A DNA stretch of 24,910 nucleotides, from IMG/VR virus record IMGVR_UViG_3300028388_000582, positions 1-24,910 of that record; one strand, given 5' to 3'. Position 1 is the first letter of the stretch. Each line of letters opens with the position of its first letter. A program made the translations under genes and the position numbers. The DNA comes from a virus. The notes under the pieces were generated by a model. The model saw nothing but the letters and a program-made list of their open reading frames with translations, had not been told where the DNA came from and did no database searches. Shown here in pieces: positions 15,101 to 20,605 of the stretch.

Positions 15101-15329
15101 GGGTCGATGTCTTGGCCAGGTTGTCGGCGGTTTCCAGGGCTTTTTTGGCCATTAACCCAAAACCAGCCGCACCAGCCGCCAGCCCGATGGCGGATGTCAT
15201 TCCGCCCAGGCTGGATTTTATTTGGCCGATGGCTTTGTTGGCGTTGTTTAGGTTGCCGCGCAGCGATGTAATGGCTTTGCCGGTGTTGTCCTTGCCGTCA
15301 AAGACGACCTTTACGGTTTGATTTGCCAT
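12120..15329 (-). CDS. Tail tape measure protein
   Basis: The 1069-residue protein sets tail length and enters the host envelope with the DNA. It begins with strands (ANQTVKVVFDGKDNTGKAI), has an Ala/Gly-rich stretch (about 45-60), a hydrophobic block (about 262-335), and long charged coiled coils (about 340-640) with repeated DFNxxL and TKEEFNE-like units, then Gly-rich C-terminal parts with SPGEYVIQASS and GEAGPELFVPG, both common in tape measures. The ATG overlaps the frameshifted chaperone ORF by 32 bp, with GAGG 6 nt upstream. At about 1.5 angstrom per residue the tail would be near 160 nm if uncut. A part at 12440-12940 differs in composition. Confidence 0.93.
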   Translation of the reverse strand: MANQTVKVVFDGKDNTGKAITSLRGNLNNANKAIGQIKSSLGGMTSAIGLAAGAAGFGLMAKKALETADNLAKTSTRLGVAAKDLGALQLAANYAGVETGTFNKLMEIFQKRVGEAADGTGQAREVLQKFGISAEKLATLPLDKQLKIIADEFKNLKNPAERAAAASDLFSNRGIKLLNFLDHGSEGLDELRAEFKALGLEIDDNALGQIESFNDSVTKFQGIVQAALVKGLSEAAPQMEKVSEKLAEMAVPLTGKLLDGFEFLLDNLGLITKLFAGFIAVMAVTRVIQFATALIALGKALATIRVAAIATQAALGPVGLVMAAISTAAVVFSDDVVAATDSLDDMVGGSDDATDSTDDLEKALSDLEKTTKNIERPLNDHADAVDEIAEESKVAATETDEFRKALEKLRDKVKAPTKSIDDFQKKVAILTEQFNKGEIGGDDFNRMLAEMTKELTGVEDELQDNIDKQKALEAAIDAAIKTGGENESQLAAMRRELEKLKGEQADLILETEGLTKAQIDLLDEIKGTTDAVSDYQNAVKNLDQLLANGKITQDEYNDSLADFNEEMTGIVDPIRQADREIEALEAQIEALGENTDGTSATLQTLKARLEAAKQAASDLAGPQGQAMIKDYYDEIAKGTDPGEALDKLEAKLKEAETAAGQLFGVPMLTKIRGFFDAIGAGAAGEGAIGLLNGALTDLEGAFADFFTSGKLEFDDFVGSIIDGLKRIAAEAIVSVGLNFVKNLVPGLATGGQVEGFAVGGRVTGPGGPREDRVPAMLSPGEYVIQASSVSKFGAGFFEALNAGRLPGFASGGALADVANFGPLPPFGETLGFIPGLQYVAAILQAIKLFTSFLSDGGTEQFRAANAQMMIAKDNWIGDNVMGAMTGLSNVFGKSMQDFLIPEYGLDENGIPIVTKAAKAVEIIGKINQRTPLPGSDTKAGVKQNIEVMKGFEGLSSELAEFLYDYMGQEILKMVVPSFNLDDEFGTMYNAAAGIVARQYGGPLERGQASVVGEAGPELFVPGQGGTVSPISKDGGRQLIKAVQEVREEVAALRRQVGRSSGAQLAGSRK

Positions 15330-15845
15330 TCATCGCCTCTTTGCGCTGCGTTTCGTATTCCTCGTTTTGTATTTTGAGGAACACCGACCATTCGACGAAT
15401 TCCTCGACGGACATTTCGGCTTCTAACTGCGACACGGTCATCCCGAGCCTTTCCGCCAGGACAAAGCGAAAACGCCTGTCCGCCGATTCCCTTAGTTTTT
15501 TTCGAGCGATGCCTCGTCGGTAGACATGATCGAATTCGCTACGCGCGCCACCACGTTCGCGTCGACGTCATTTCGGAGCGCGTTTTTGTCCTCGATGGTG
15601 AACAGCTTTTCGCCGTCCTCGTCCATCAATTTCATAATCAGCAGTTCCGCCAAAACGTCCGCCTGGGATTGCTTCTCGGTAATATACTGCAGCCTTCCCT
15701 GGTCTTTGAGGGTGAAGGGGGTCGAGTAGGCGATTAACGGTCCTTCCTCGTCCCCCCATTCGGGAATTTCGATACGCTTCAGGGGCTTGGCTTTGTAATG
15801 CTCCGTTGCCCGCTGAATCGCCGTCGACTTCCTTTTGGTCGCCAT
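15298..15845 (-). CDS. Tail assembly chaperone gpG-gpT-like fusion by programmed -1 frameshift
   Basis: Ribosomes that slip -1 at A AAA AAC (15501-15495) leave the 117-codon frame and read 65 further codons to the TGA at 15298, giving about 182 residues. The extension reads LRESADRRFRFVLAERLG, then MTVSQLEAEMSVEEFVEW, then a charged end. This is the usual make-up of the T part of lambda-like chaperones, which recruits tube protein while the G part coats the tape measure. The extension overlaps the tape measure start by 32 bp. It is too short to show up as an ordinary gene. The slip signal, reading frame and genome position agree with each other. Confidence 0.85.
15459..15515 (-). promoter_or_regulatory. 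-1 ribosomal frameshift signal
   Basis: Three parts are in order on the minus strand: a Shine-Dalgarno-like GAGG (15515-15512), a 10-nt spacer, the heptamer A AAA AAC in the zero frame (15501-15495) with the stop TAA next, a 13-nt spacer, and a stem-loop at 15481-15459 (GGACA...TGTCC plus GCG/CGC, TTTT loop). The layout resembles the E. coli dnaX frameshift site. Confidence 0.85.
15492..15845 (-). CDS. Tail assembly chaperone gpG-like (unshifted product)
   Basis: The 117-residue protein is the more abundant chaperone form expected before frameshifting. It has a basic start (MATKRKSTAIQRATEHYKAK), then RIEIPEWGDEEGPLIAYSTPFTLKDQGRL, the strand-rich part found in siphovirus tail chaperones, and a helical part EDKNALRNDVDANVVARVANSIM. 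It lies exactly between the tube protein and the tape measure, the standard position. The ATG overlaps the tube protein stop (TAATG). It ends at TAA directly after the slippery codons GAA AAA AAC. It would bind the tape measure during assembly and be absent from the virion. Confidence 0.88.
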   Translation of the reverse strand: MATKRKSTAIQRATEHYKAKPLKRIEIPEWGDEEGPLIAYSTPFTLKDQGRLQYITEKQSQADVLAELLIMKLMDEDGEKLFTIEDKNALRNDVDANVVARVANSIMSTDEASLEKN

Positions 15846-16237
15846 TATGATGCGGTTCCTTCAGTCAGCGCGCCGGTTCCCTGCAGGGTCAATGATGCTT
15901 CGACCATGCCGTCGAATGAACCGGTGATGGTTCGACCTGTAACCAGAGCGGTTCCAGTCAGTTCGTGCGAACCAGTTGTGTCGCCTTCCATCAAGAAAGA
16001 AACGGTCACCTCGCTTCCCACGGTCAAGGCGCCCTGTCCATTGGTGTCGGTGTCATCAAAAAACACGTCGACCGAACCAGAAAACGACTTCAGGCTGGTT
16101 TTGTATGTGCGATAAGTATCGCCCATCGAAGTGTCCTCGATGGTGTCCATTGTTTCGTCGATATTGTAAGAACGGATTTCCGCGATCGCGTTAGCGCCGA
16201 CCTTTACGGTTCCGCTGTTCCCCTTGAATGTTGCCAT
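15845..16237 (-). CDS. Major tail tube protein
   Basis: The 130-residue protein is beta-rich: GNSGTVKVGANAIAEIRSYNIDE, then DTSMGDTYRTYKTSLKSFSGSVDVFFDDTD, SEVTVSFLMEG and SGSFDGMVEASLTLQGTG. This is the shape of small siphovirus tube proteins of the lambda gpV / tail-tube superfamily without an added Ig domain. It polymerises as hexamer rings around the tape measure. GAGGG lies about 9 nt before the ATG. The small gene upstream overlaps its start by 47 bp. Its product should be among the most abundant tail proteins. Confidence 0.88.
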   Translation of the reverse strand: MATFKGNSGTVKVGANAIAEIRSYNIDETMDTIEDTSMGDTYRTYKTSLKSFSGSVDVFFDDTDTNGQGALTVGSEVTVSFLMEGDTTGSHELTGTALVTGRTITGSFDGMVEASLTLQGTGALTEGTAS

Positions 16238-16406
16238 TGCTTAAACCCTCGTCGGTTTCAGTTGCTTTTTCGATCGCTGGATCGGTTTTGGATTTTGCTG
16301 GTTCCTCGGTGGTCCAGCCATTATCTACCAGGCGACCGGAGTCCTCCTGGTAAACCTCGATTGGTCCGCCGCCGTTCGGTGGCCAAACCTTGATACGCTT
16401 CGACAT
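16191..16406 (-). CDS. Small hypothetical protein before the tube protein
   Basis: The 71-residue protein starts MSKRIKVWPPNGGGPIEVYQ and then has DSGRLVDNGWTTEEPAK, with a basic, polar tail. A strong AGGAGG ribosome binding site lies 4-5 nt before its ATG, which supports translation. The last 15 codons overlap the start of the tube protein gene in another frame, so the tail NIQGEQRNRKGRR may be constrained by that gene. It loosely resembles the small protein at 17239-17466 (short strand start, then a VDNGW or LISRGRA turn), and both flank the connector and terminator genes. No function is recognisable. Confidence 0.65.
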   Translation of the reverse strand: MSKRIKVWPPNGGGPIEVYQEDSGRLVDNGWTTEEPAKSKTDPAIEKATETDEGLSNGNIQGEQRNRKGRR

Positions 16407-16416
16407 ATTGCCTCCT

Positions 16417-16860
16417 TTACGCCGCAGTGCCGACGTCGTTTTCGACGGTTACATAATCCACCGAAACCGATATTCGACCGACCGCGACTGGCTGGTCGCC
16501 TTCGCCGGAAAAATCAGCGTCGAACCCGGTGATCCTGGTATCTTGCGCCAGGCCGCCGCGTGTGATGTCCGCCGCTAGTGCTTCCTCGACTTCTTGGCTG
16601 ATTGTATCCAGTTCGTCGTCAAAATTCGATACCCCCTTGACAAACGCCTCAATCCTAACAACCAGCGTTCGTCTTTGTGTTCTCGGGGGGTTGATTGTCG
16701 CCGCTTCGATTTCTTCGCTGTCAGTGAAAACAGCCAGGCCGGGCAATTTGGCTTCCGCCAGGGGATACACTCGGGTTCGGTAAACCTTCGACCCGGTGGT
16801 CGTTAACCCGGTGATGGTGGTTACGATATTGTCGCGGATTTGCTTTCGGACGTGCGCCAT
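16417..16860 (-). CDS. Tail terminator protein, lambda gpU-like
   Basis: The 147-residue protein has a helical start (HVRKQIRDNIVTTI), then YPLAEAKLPGLAVFTDSEEIE, RRTLVVRIEAFVKG, a helix DDELDTISQEVEEAL, and AVGRISVSVDYVTVE. The order of helix, two strands, a helix with a spaced Glu/Asp pattern and a final strand fits the gpU/tail terminator fold that caps the tail tube and joins it to the head. The length is close to the 131 residues of lambda gpU. GGAGG lies 8 nt before the ATG, which abuts the stop of the head-tail joining gene. The gene position between joining protein and tube protein also fits. Confidence 0.78.
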   Translation of the reverse strand: MAHVRKQIRDNIVTTITGLTTTGSKVYRTRVYPLAEAKLPGLAVFTDSEEIEAATINPPRTQRRTLVVRIEAFVKGVSNFDDELDTISQEVEEALAADITRGGLAQDTRITGFDADFSGEGDQPVAVGRISVSVDYVTVENDVGTAA

Positions 16861-17172
16861 TTATTGCGCCTCCAGCTGCAGCATGGTGACGCCGGTCCCG
16901 TCCTCCATAACGACCCGGATTATATAATCCACGCCGCCGACGGTTAGCGCGTCGCCTTCTGCAGCGCCAGAAATATCTGCGCTACTACACTGGAACGATG
17001 GCGAACTGCCGGCGATGCCAATAGAGCCGCCAGCGTCGATTTGCTCGTAATCGTCTTCGTAAATTCCATTGACGGAAACAGGGCTTCCGCCGCTTGGGGT
17101 ATAGGTCGCGGTCGATCCAAAACCCTCGACGTCGAAAAATATCGCGCGTTCGATTTCAGTTTCTATTCCCAC
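16861..17172 (-). CDS. Head-tail joining protein (lambda FII-like / Gifsy-2 family)
   Basis: Using GTG at 17172 the protein has 103 residues. It starts GIETEIERAIFFDVEGFGSTATYTP, then has SPVSVNGIYEDDYEQID, PSFQCSSADISGAAEGDALTVGGVDY and ends VVMEDGTGVTMLQLEAQ. This is the layout of small head-tail joining proteins related to lambda FII and the Gifsy-2 prophage family. It would sit under the portal and bind the tail terminator. The GTG is preferred because GAGGGG lies 5 nt upstream; an upstream TTG at 17187 would place the Shine-Dalgarno within the coding part. A 66-bp gap with a hairpin separates it from the gene before. Confidence 0.75.
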   Translation of the reverse strand: MGIETEIERAIFFDVEGFGSTATYTPSGGSPVSVNGIYEDDYEQIDAGGSIGIAGSSPSFQCSSADISGAAEGDALTVGGVDYIIRVVMEDGTGVTMLQLEAQ

Positions 17173-17199
17173 GGTTTCCCCTCGCAAAAACTATTTGCT

Positions 17200-17226
17200 G
17201 CCCTGGCATTGTATCCCAGCCAGGGC
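17200..17226. other. Intergenic stem-loop before the head-tail joining gene
   Basis: GCCCTGG (17200-17206) and CCAGGGC (17220-17226) form a perfect 7-bp inverted repeat with a 13-nt loop in the largest gap of the head-tail cluster. On the minus strand the T run lies about 9 nt after the stem, so it is not a standard terminator. It could be a processing or translational control site. Confidence 0.4.
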
Positions 17227-17238
17227 GCGCGGAATAGC

Positions 17239-17466
17239 TTAGTCGTTCGCCTTGCGCTTGTAGCTTCTGCGCTTGGTCAATGTTTCGGGTTCCGACTTAG
17301 TCACACCGACCGCGCGGTTCGTATCGATCGCCGCCGGTTCTGAATATGCCACCGCGCGACCGCGAGAAATCAAATTGATCGCGTCTAGTTCGCTAACATC
17401 GAAAACGTCGCCGACTTCGCGATGTTCGCCATTCCATAAAACCGCATTCAAAATTTTAATTTTCAT
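17239..17466 (-). CDS. Small hypothetical protein in the head-tail region
   Basis: The 75-residue protein reads MKIKILNAVLWNGEHREVGDVFDVSELDAINLISRGRA, then a polar, basic tail. Two strands, a VGDVFDV turn and an LISRGRA helix recur in small proteins next to phage capsid genes. Function unknown; a minor capsid accessory or joining role is possible. The ATG overlaps the stop of the DUF115-like gene (ATGA), with AAAGGAAA as ribosome binding site. The Lys/Arg-rich end (KRRSYKRKAND) could contact DNA or the capsid interior. Confidence 0.65.
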   Translation of the reverse strand: MKIKILNAVLWNGEHREVGDVFDVSELDAINLISRGRAVAYSEPAAIDTNRAVGVTKSEPETLTKRRSYKRKAND

Positions 17467-17996
17467 TGGTGTATTTCCTTTAGTCTGCCGGACGCGAAAA
17501 ATACGCGTTCGGGGTGTTGTAGTTGTTCGTCTAAAAATGTTTTCAACGGGTCCAGGGTGCTTTTGTAGGCTTTGGGTGGATTAGTAGCGGTCCCCATTGG
17601 ACCTTCCCACCAATACTGTCGACCACCCTTTCTCGCCTGGTATTGATCCATACCGCAAACGTCGATTCGGTCGAACCCCATATAGTCCGCCACCCAAATC
17701 GCCAGCAGCCCGGAATACCCGACCGGTGGCGCAATCCCCGCCTGGATAACTTGCTTTCCTGGCATCCTGTGCTTTTTGGTGACGAAAACCACGTCGTCCA
17801 GGTCGGATATAACATCCAAAAACATCGCATCCATAAACACTAGGTAATCCAGGTCCAGGATCAGCGAATGATTGTTAATCCCGATCAAAGTGTCGACCGG
17901 TTCGATTTGCCGAATATCCCTGGGCAAGGTAACGCCGCCGCCGAGAATGGCAGCAGTTTCGCCTGCATGGAAATTTTTAAAATGCTCTAACTGCAT
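17463..17996 (-). CDS. DUF115/sialyltransferase-like Rossmann protein of unknown role
   Basis: Starting at the ATG at 17996 the protein has 177 residues. ETAAILGGGVTLPRDIRQI (about 13-31) resembles a nucleotide-binding glycine loop, followed by DTLIGINNHSLIL, DYLVFMDAMFLD and GYSGLLAIWVADYMGFDRIDVCGMDQY. The order of glycine loop, a 'which object is it' Asn strand, DY...D, and SG...A...MG...I...G.D matches DUF115 and GT42-like folds that handle sugar nucleotides. Such a gene is not needed for capsid assembly, so it may be cargo that modifies a glycan or surface. The ORF is open further upstream to 18224 but only across the capsid gene and terminator. The ATG directly follows the terminator T tract and has no Shine-Dalgarno. 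Confidence 0.6.
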   Translation of the reverse strand: MQLEHFKNFHAGETAAILGGGVTLPRDIRQIEPVDTLIGINNHSLILDLDYLVFMDAMFLDVISDLDDVVFVTKKHRMPGKQVIQAGIAPPVGYSGLLAIWVADYMGFDRIDVCGMDQYQARKGGRQYWWEGPMGTATNPPKAYKSTLDPLKTFLDEQLQHPERVFFASGRLKEIHQ

Positions 17997-18022
17997 AAAA
18001 AAAAGGCGCCCGGAGGCGCCTT
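17997..18022 (-). terminator. Strong intrinsic terminator after the capsid gene
   Basis: On the minus strand AAGGCGCC (18022-18015) and GGCGCCTT pair as an 8-bp stem with a TCCG tetraloop (18014-18011), followed by eight T residues. It starts 12 bp past the capsid stop. It would end much of the head transcript there and lower expression of the tail genes. Confidence 0.92.
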
Positions 18023-18034
18023 GTCTCGTTTGGC

Positions 18035-19294
18035 TTAGGCCGTGGTAACGTCTTGGATCGCTGCGAACGACTCGGCATGACGAACCGCCACATCGATGTC
18101 CTGGTACATGGCAACGCGAACGGCGCCAGTAGTAGACAGCGAATAGGGGTCGATCAACACATCGAGACCGCCGAACATACCAATCATAAGATCGGCAAAG
18201 TTTCCAAACACTACCGCAGAACAAACGCCAGAGCTTGTTCCCTTGTCCAAATCGGACGGAACCAGGGTGGTGCTTGCTACGTTGTAGCCCAACAGGGTGT
18301 TGGAGTCGTTCAGGATGAAGTTACCTTCGACGCCGCTAGCCTGGCGCGGAGTTTGACGCATTGCAGCGACGACCTTGGGGTTCGTCAAATACGCCAGGTT
18401 TCCAGCCAGTGCATTGTCGATTGCGACTTCACGCTCAAGAGAAACTAGCGATGCAAAAGTGATTGCTCCGCCATTGGTGCCCTGGGCAACACTGCCGATG
18501 CCATTGGTTCCCAGGATGCCGGTGGGTTCGTTTGAACCGCCGCCCTGGATAGCCACCTGGTCGATCTTCGCAGCAAATTGACGGGTCATGTCGTCGCGGA
18601 TGATTTGCTCGACGCTGGGGTCGCTCTGCATCATCAGCTTTCGACCGATGTCGACGTGCTGAACCAGGGTTTTGGGTGACATGGTTACCTGGCGGAATGA
18701 AGGCGCGCCTTCGGTGCCGGGTGCGTTGTTTTCTGCTACGAATCCAACAGCAGTTTTCGCGTTCAGTGCTGGAATGGCAACGTCGCCCTTTAAGCCCTGC
18801 ATCATGCGAGCGCCCAGGCCAGAAATGACCAGGTTAGCGCGCAGCGCATCGATGAACTCACCGCCCAGGTGATCGGTTGGAACCAGGTTCGAACCGTTCG
18901 CGGGTGATGCGGTCGTGATGTCACGCTTGAAAATGTTGTTGGGAACGTAGAAACCACGCGGTTCCTTGCCGTAACGCTTCGCCAATTCCTCGGACACTTC
19001 ACGCTCAAGGCCATCAAAACGACCAGCAGCCGCGCTTTGGATAGCCTTGGTCAGCGAGTATGCGCGCTGTTCTTTGGCCGTCATGTCGACTTCTGCGATG
19101 TCCAGGGGCTTGTCGGCGATCTTGTCCAACAATGCGCCACGGAACTGGGCAAGGTTCATCCCCTGGCGAATAGCTTCATCAGCAAAACCGCGCTGATTGT
19201 GCTTGGCCGCCAGGCCCATGATTTCGTTAATTTCTTTGGACCGTTCAGCCGCAGCTTCAGCGCGCACCTGGTCCAGATCGATTTGCTGTTCCAT
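18035..19294 (-). CDS. Internal in-frame scaffold-major capsid product (nested start)
   Basis: An ATG at 19294 (Met438 of the fused ORF) has a perfect AGGAGG at 19308-19303, 8 nt upstream, inside the long gene. This would make a 419-residue product: a helical scaffold/delta-like part (about 1-120 of this product, MEQQIDLDQVRAEAAAE onward) and an HK97-fold major capsid protein. The capsid part shows LVPTDHLGGEFIDALR, AVGFVAENNAPGTEG, MSPKTLVQHVDIGRKLMMQ and the NEPTGILG loop, all typical of this fold. Free capsid subunits are needed in large excess over protease, which this start would provide. The start is inferred from sequence. Confidence 0.8.
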   Translation of the reverse strand: MEQQIDLDQVRAEAAAERSKEINEIMGLAAKHNQRGFADEAIRQGMNLAQFRGALLDKIADKPLDIAEVDMTAKEQRAYSLTKAIQSAAAGRFDGLEREVSEELAKRYGKEPRGFYVPNNIFKRDITTASPANGSNLVPTDHLGGEFIDALRANLVISGLGARMMQGLKGDVAIPALNAKTAVGFVAENNAPGTEGAPSFRQVTMSPKTLVQHVDIGRKLMMQSDPSVEQIIRDDMTRQFAAKIDQVAIQGGGSNEPTGILGTNGIGSVAQGTNGGAITFASLVSLEREVAIDNALAGNLAYLTNPKVVAAMRQTPRQASGVEGNFILNDSNTLLGYNVASTTLVPSDLDKGTSSGVCSAVVFGNFADLMIGMFGGLDVLIDPYSLSTTGAVRVAMYQDIDVAVRHAESFAAIQDVTTA

Positions 19295-20605
19295 TTTTGG
19301 AACCTCCTTTTCGACGGGTTTAATAGTTGCGTTGTCTGGAACTTCGACCGAACGCCCGACACCGACTGACTGGTCGGCGGGCAGGCTTACGATTGAGACC
19401 TCCATAATTTCGGCGTCTGTCACCCGGAACAAATCGCTTTGATTTGTGTCGCGCTCCATCTTCCGAACTTTGTAGCCGATCGAGACATTTGATCGAATGC
19501 CATCGACTACATCCTGGTAGAACTCGGTGGCAAGCGCGCTTCGACTGAAGCGAACCGTCGCCCGGAGTCGCCGGGCCGATCCATCGAGACTAACAGATTC
19601 GACAACCCCGATTTGCCGCTCGGGGTCATGGTCCGCCAATAGTGGCGCATGGCCGGACCGTAAAAAATCCAGGTTCAGCGTTTCTTCGCTGTGAACGATA
19701 ACCTCACGACCGAACGAACGCTCGACTGGGGTTTCGCTGGAAATCGACATTTGAACGCGACGGTCGTCGACGCTCTCGATTTCGGAATGCTCCATCCGGT
19801 GGACCACTTCGGCTTTGCTGAACCGCTCCTCGGTCGTTTCTTCGACTTCGGGTTCGTCGTCGTGTTCTTCGTCATACTTCGAAAACGTGATGACGATTTC
19901 GTCATCCGTTTCAGTGATGCCTTTAATGTGTCGCTTCACTTTACGTTCCTCGCTTGCTTGTTCGAACTTTACCGGTTCGAACTCGTGTTCGTCCAGCCAT
20001 TCGCGCGCTTGGTCTGCAGTATAACGCGCCGCGTCAAATCGGATGCTCTGAATTTCCGACTGGCGCTCGTCGCCATCCGTATAAATTCCATAAATAAAAT
20101 CGATTCCTGAACCGCCGGCGTCGACTTCCCTTCGGAATTCGTCATATTTTGCCGGGTCATTAATCCGCGCCGCGTGTTCGTTCGGATACGGTCGCACCTC
20201 TTGGCGTTCGTCGCGCTTGCTGATTAGCTGGCGAATGACCTGTTTCATTCGGGCTTCGCCCAGGTTGCCGATCACGCCCCACTTAATTTGTGCAATGATG
20301 CCCGCCACGTTCCCCAGGTTGGGTTCCAGCTCGTCGTCCTGGAACTGCGCGCCGTCGTCAAAATGTCTCGCTGCCCAGGCTTCGCGTTCCTTGATCCAAT
20401 CCAAAACCTCGCCGGCTTCGTCCCCATCCCTGGCGCGTTCCCATAACCGGAACGCTTCATTCCCGCGAATGTTGCCACCCGTCGCCCAGATTTCCGGATG
20501 CTCATCCGCCACCATGTCGGCGAATTCTCGGTCGAACTGTGGGTATTCTGAATTCCGCAGCGAAATTTTCAGGTCGTCGCCTTCCTTTGGGAAATTAGTC
20601 GCCAT
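18035..20605 (-). CDS. Fused prohead protease, scaffold and major capsid protein with two N-terminal domains
   Basis: The 856-residue protein holds five parts. Residues 1-130 form a domain with DEHPEIWATGGNIRGNEAF and KEREAWAARHF. Residues 138-220 form a second domain with RPYPNEHAARINDPAKY and IQSIRFDAARYT. An acidic linker covers 230-280. Residues about 285-420 form an HK97-type (S78) protease with ADHD (His326), SNVSIGY (Ser375) and IMEVSIVSLPADQSVGVG. Residues 438-560 are scaffold-like and 560-856 are capsid. The ATG lies 11 bp inside the portal gene end, with GAGG upstream. Protease-capsid fusions are known, and the protease would free the capsid part. A nested start is listed separately. 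Confidence 0.9.
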   Translation of the reverse strand: MATNFPKEGDDLKISLRNSEYPQFDREFADMVADEHPEIWATGGNIRGNEAFRLWERARDGDEAGEVLDWIKEREAWAARHFDDGAQFQDDELEPNLGNVAGIIAQIKWGVIGNLGEARMKQVIRQLISKRDERQEVRPYPNEHAARINDPAKYDEFRREVDAGGSGIDFIYGIYTDGDERQSEIQSIRFDAARYTADQAREWLDEHEFEPVKFEQASEERKVKRHIKGITETDDEIVITFSKYDEEHDDEPEVEETTEERFSKAEVVHRMEHSEIESVDDRRVQMSISSETPVERSFGREVIVHSEETLNLDFLRSGHAPLLADHDPERQIGVVESVSLDGSARRLRATVRFSRSALATEFYQDVVDGIRSNVSIGYKVRKMERDTNQSDLFRVTDAEIMEVSIVSLPADQSVGVGRSVEVPDNATIKPVEKEVPKMEQQIDLDQVRAEAAAERSKEINEIMGLAAKHNQRGFADEAIRQGMNLAQFRGALLDKIADKPLDIAEVDMTAKEQRAYSLTKAIQSAAAGRFDGLEREVSEELAKRYGKEPRGFYVPNNIFKRDITTASPANGSNLVPTDHLGGEFIDALRANLVISGLGARMMQGLKGDVAIPALNAKTAVGFVAENNAPGTEGAPSFRQVTMSPKTLVQHVDIGRKLMMQSDPSVEQIIRDDMTRQFAAKIDQVAIQGGGSNEPTGILGTNGIGSVAQGTNGGAITFASLVSLEREVAIDNALAGNLAYLTNPKVVAAMRQTPRQASGVEGNFILNDSNTLLGYNVASTTLVPSDLDKGTSSGVCSAVVFGNFADLMIGMFGGLDVLIDPYSLSTTGAVRVAMYQDIDVAVRHAESFAAIQDVTTA

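Noticed and set aside
18036-18224. Upstream extension of the DUF115-like ORF into the capsid gene
   Set aside because: It would cross a strong terminator and the capsid frame, and has Cys/Arg-rich nonsense content.
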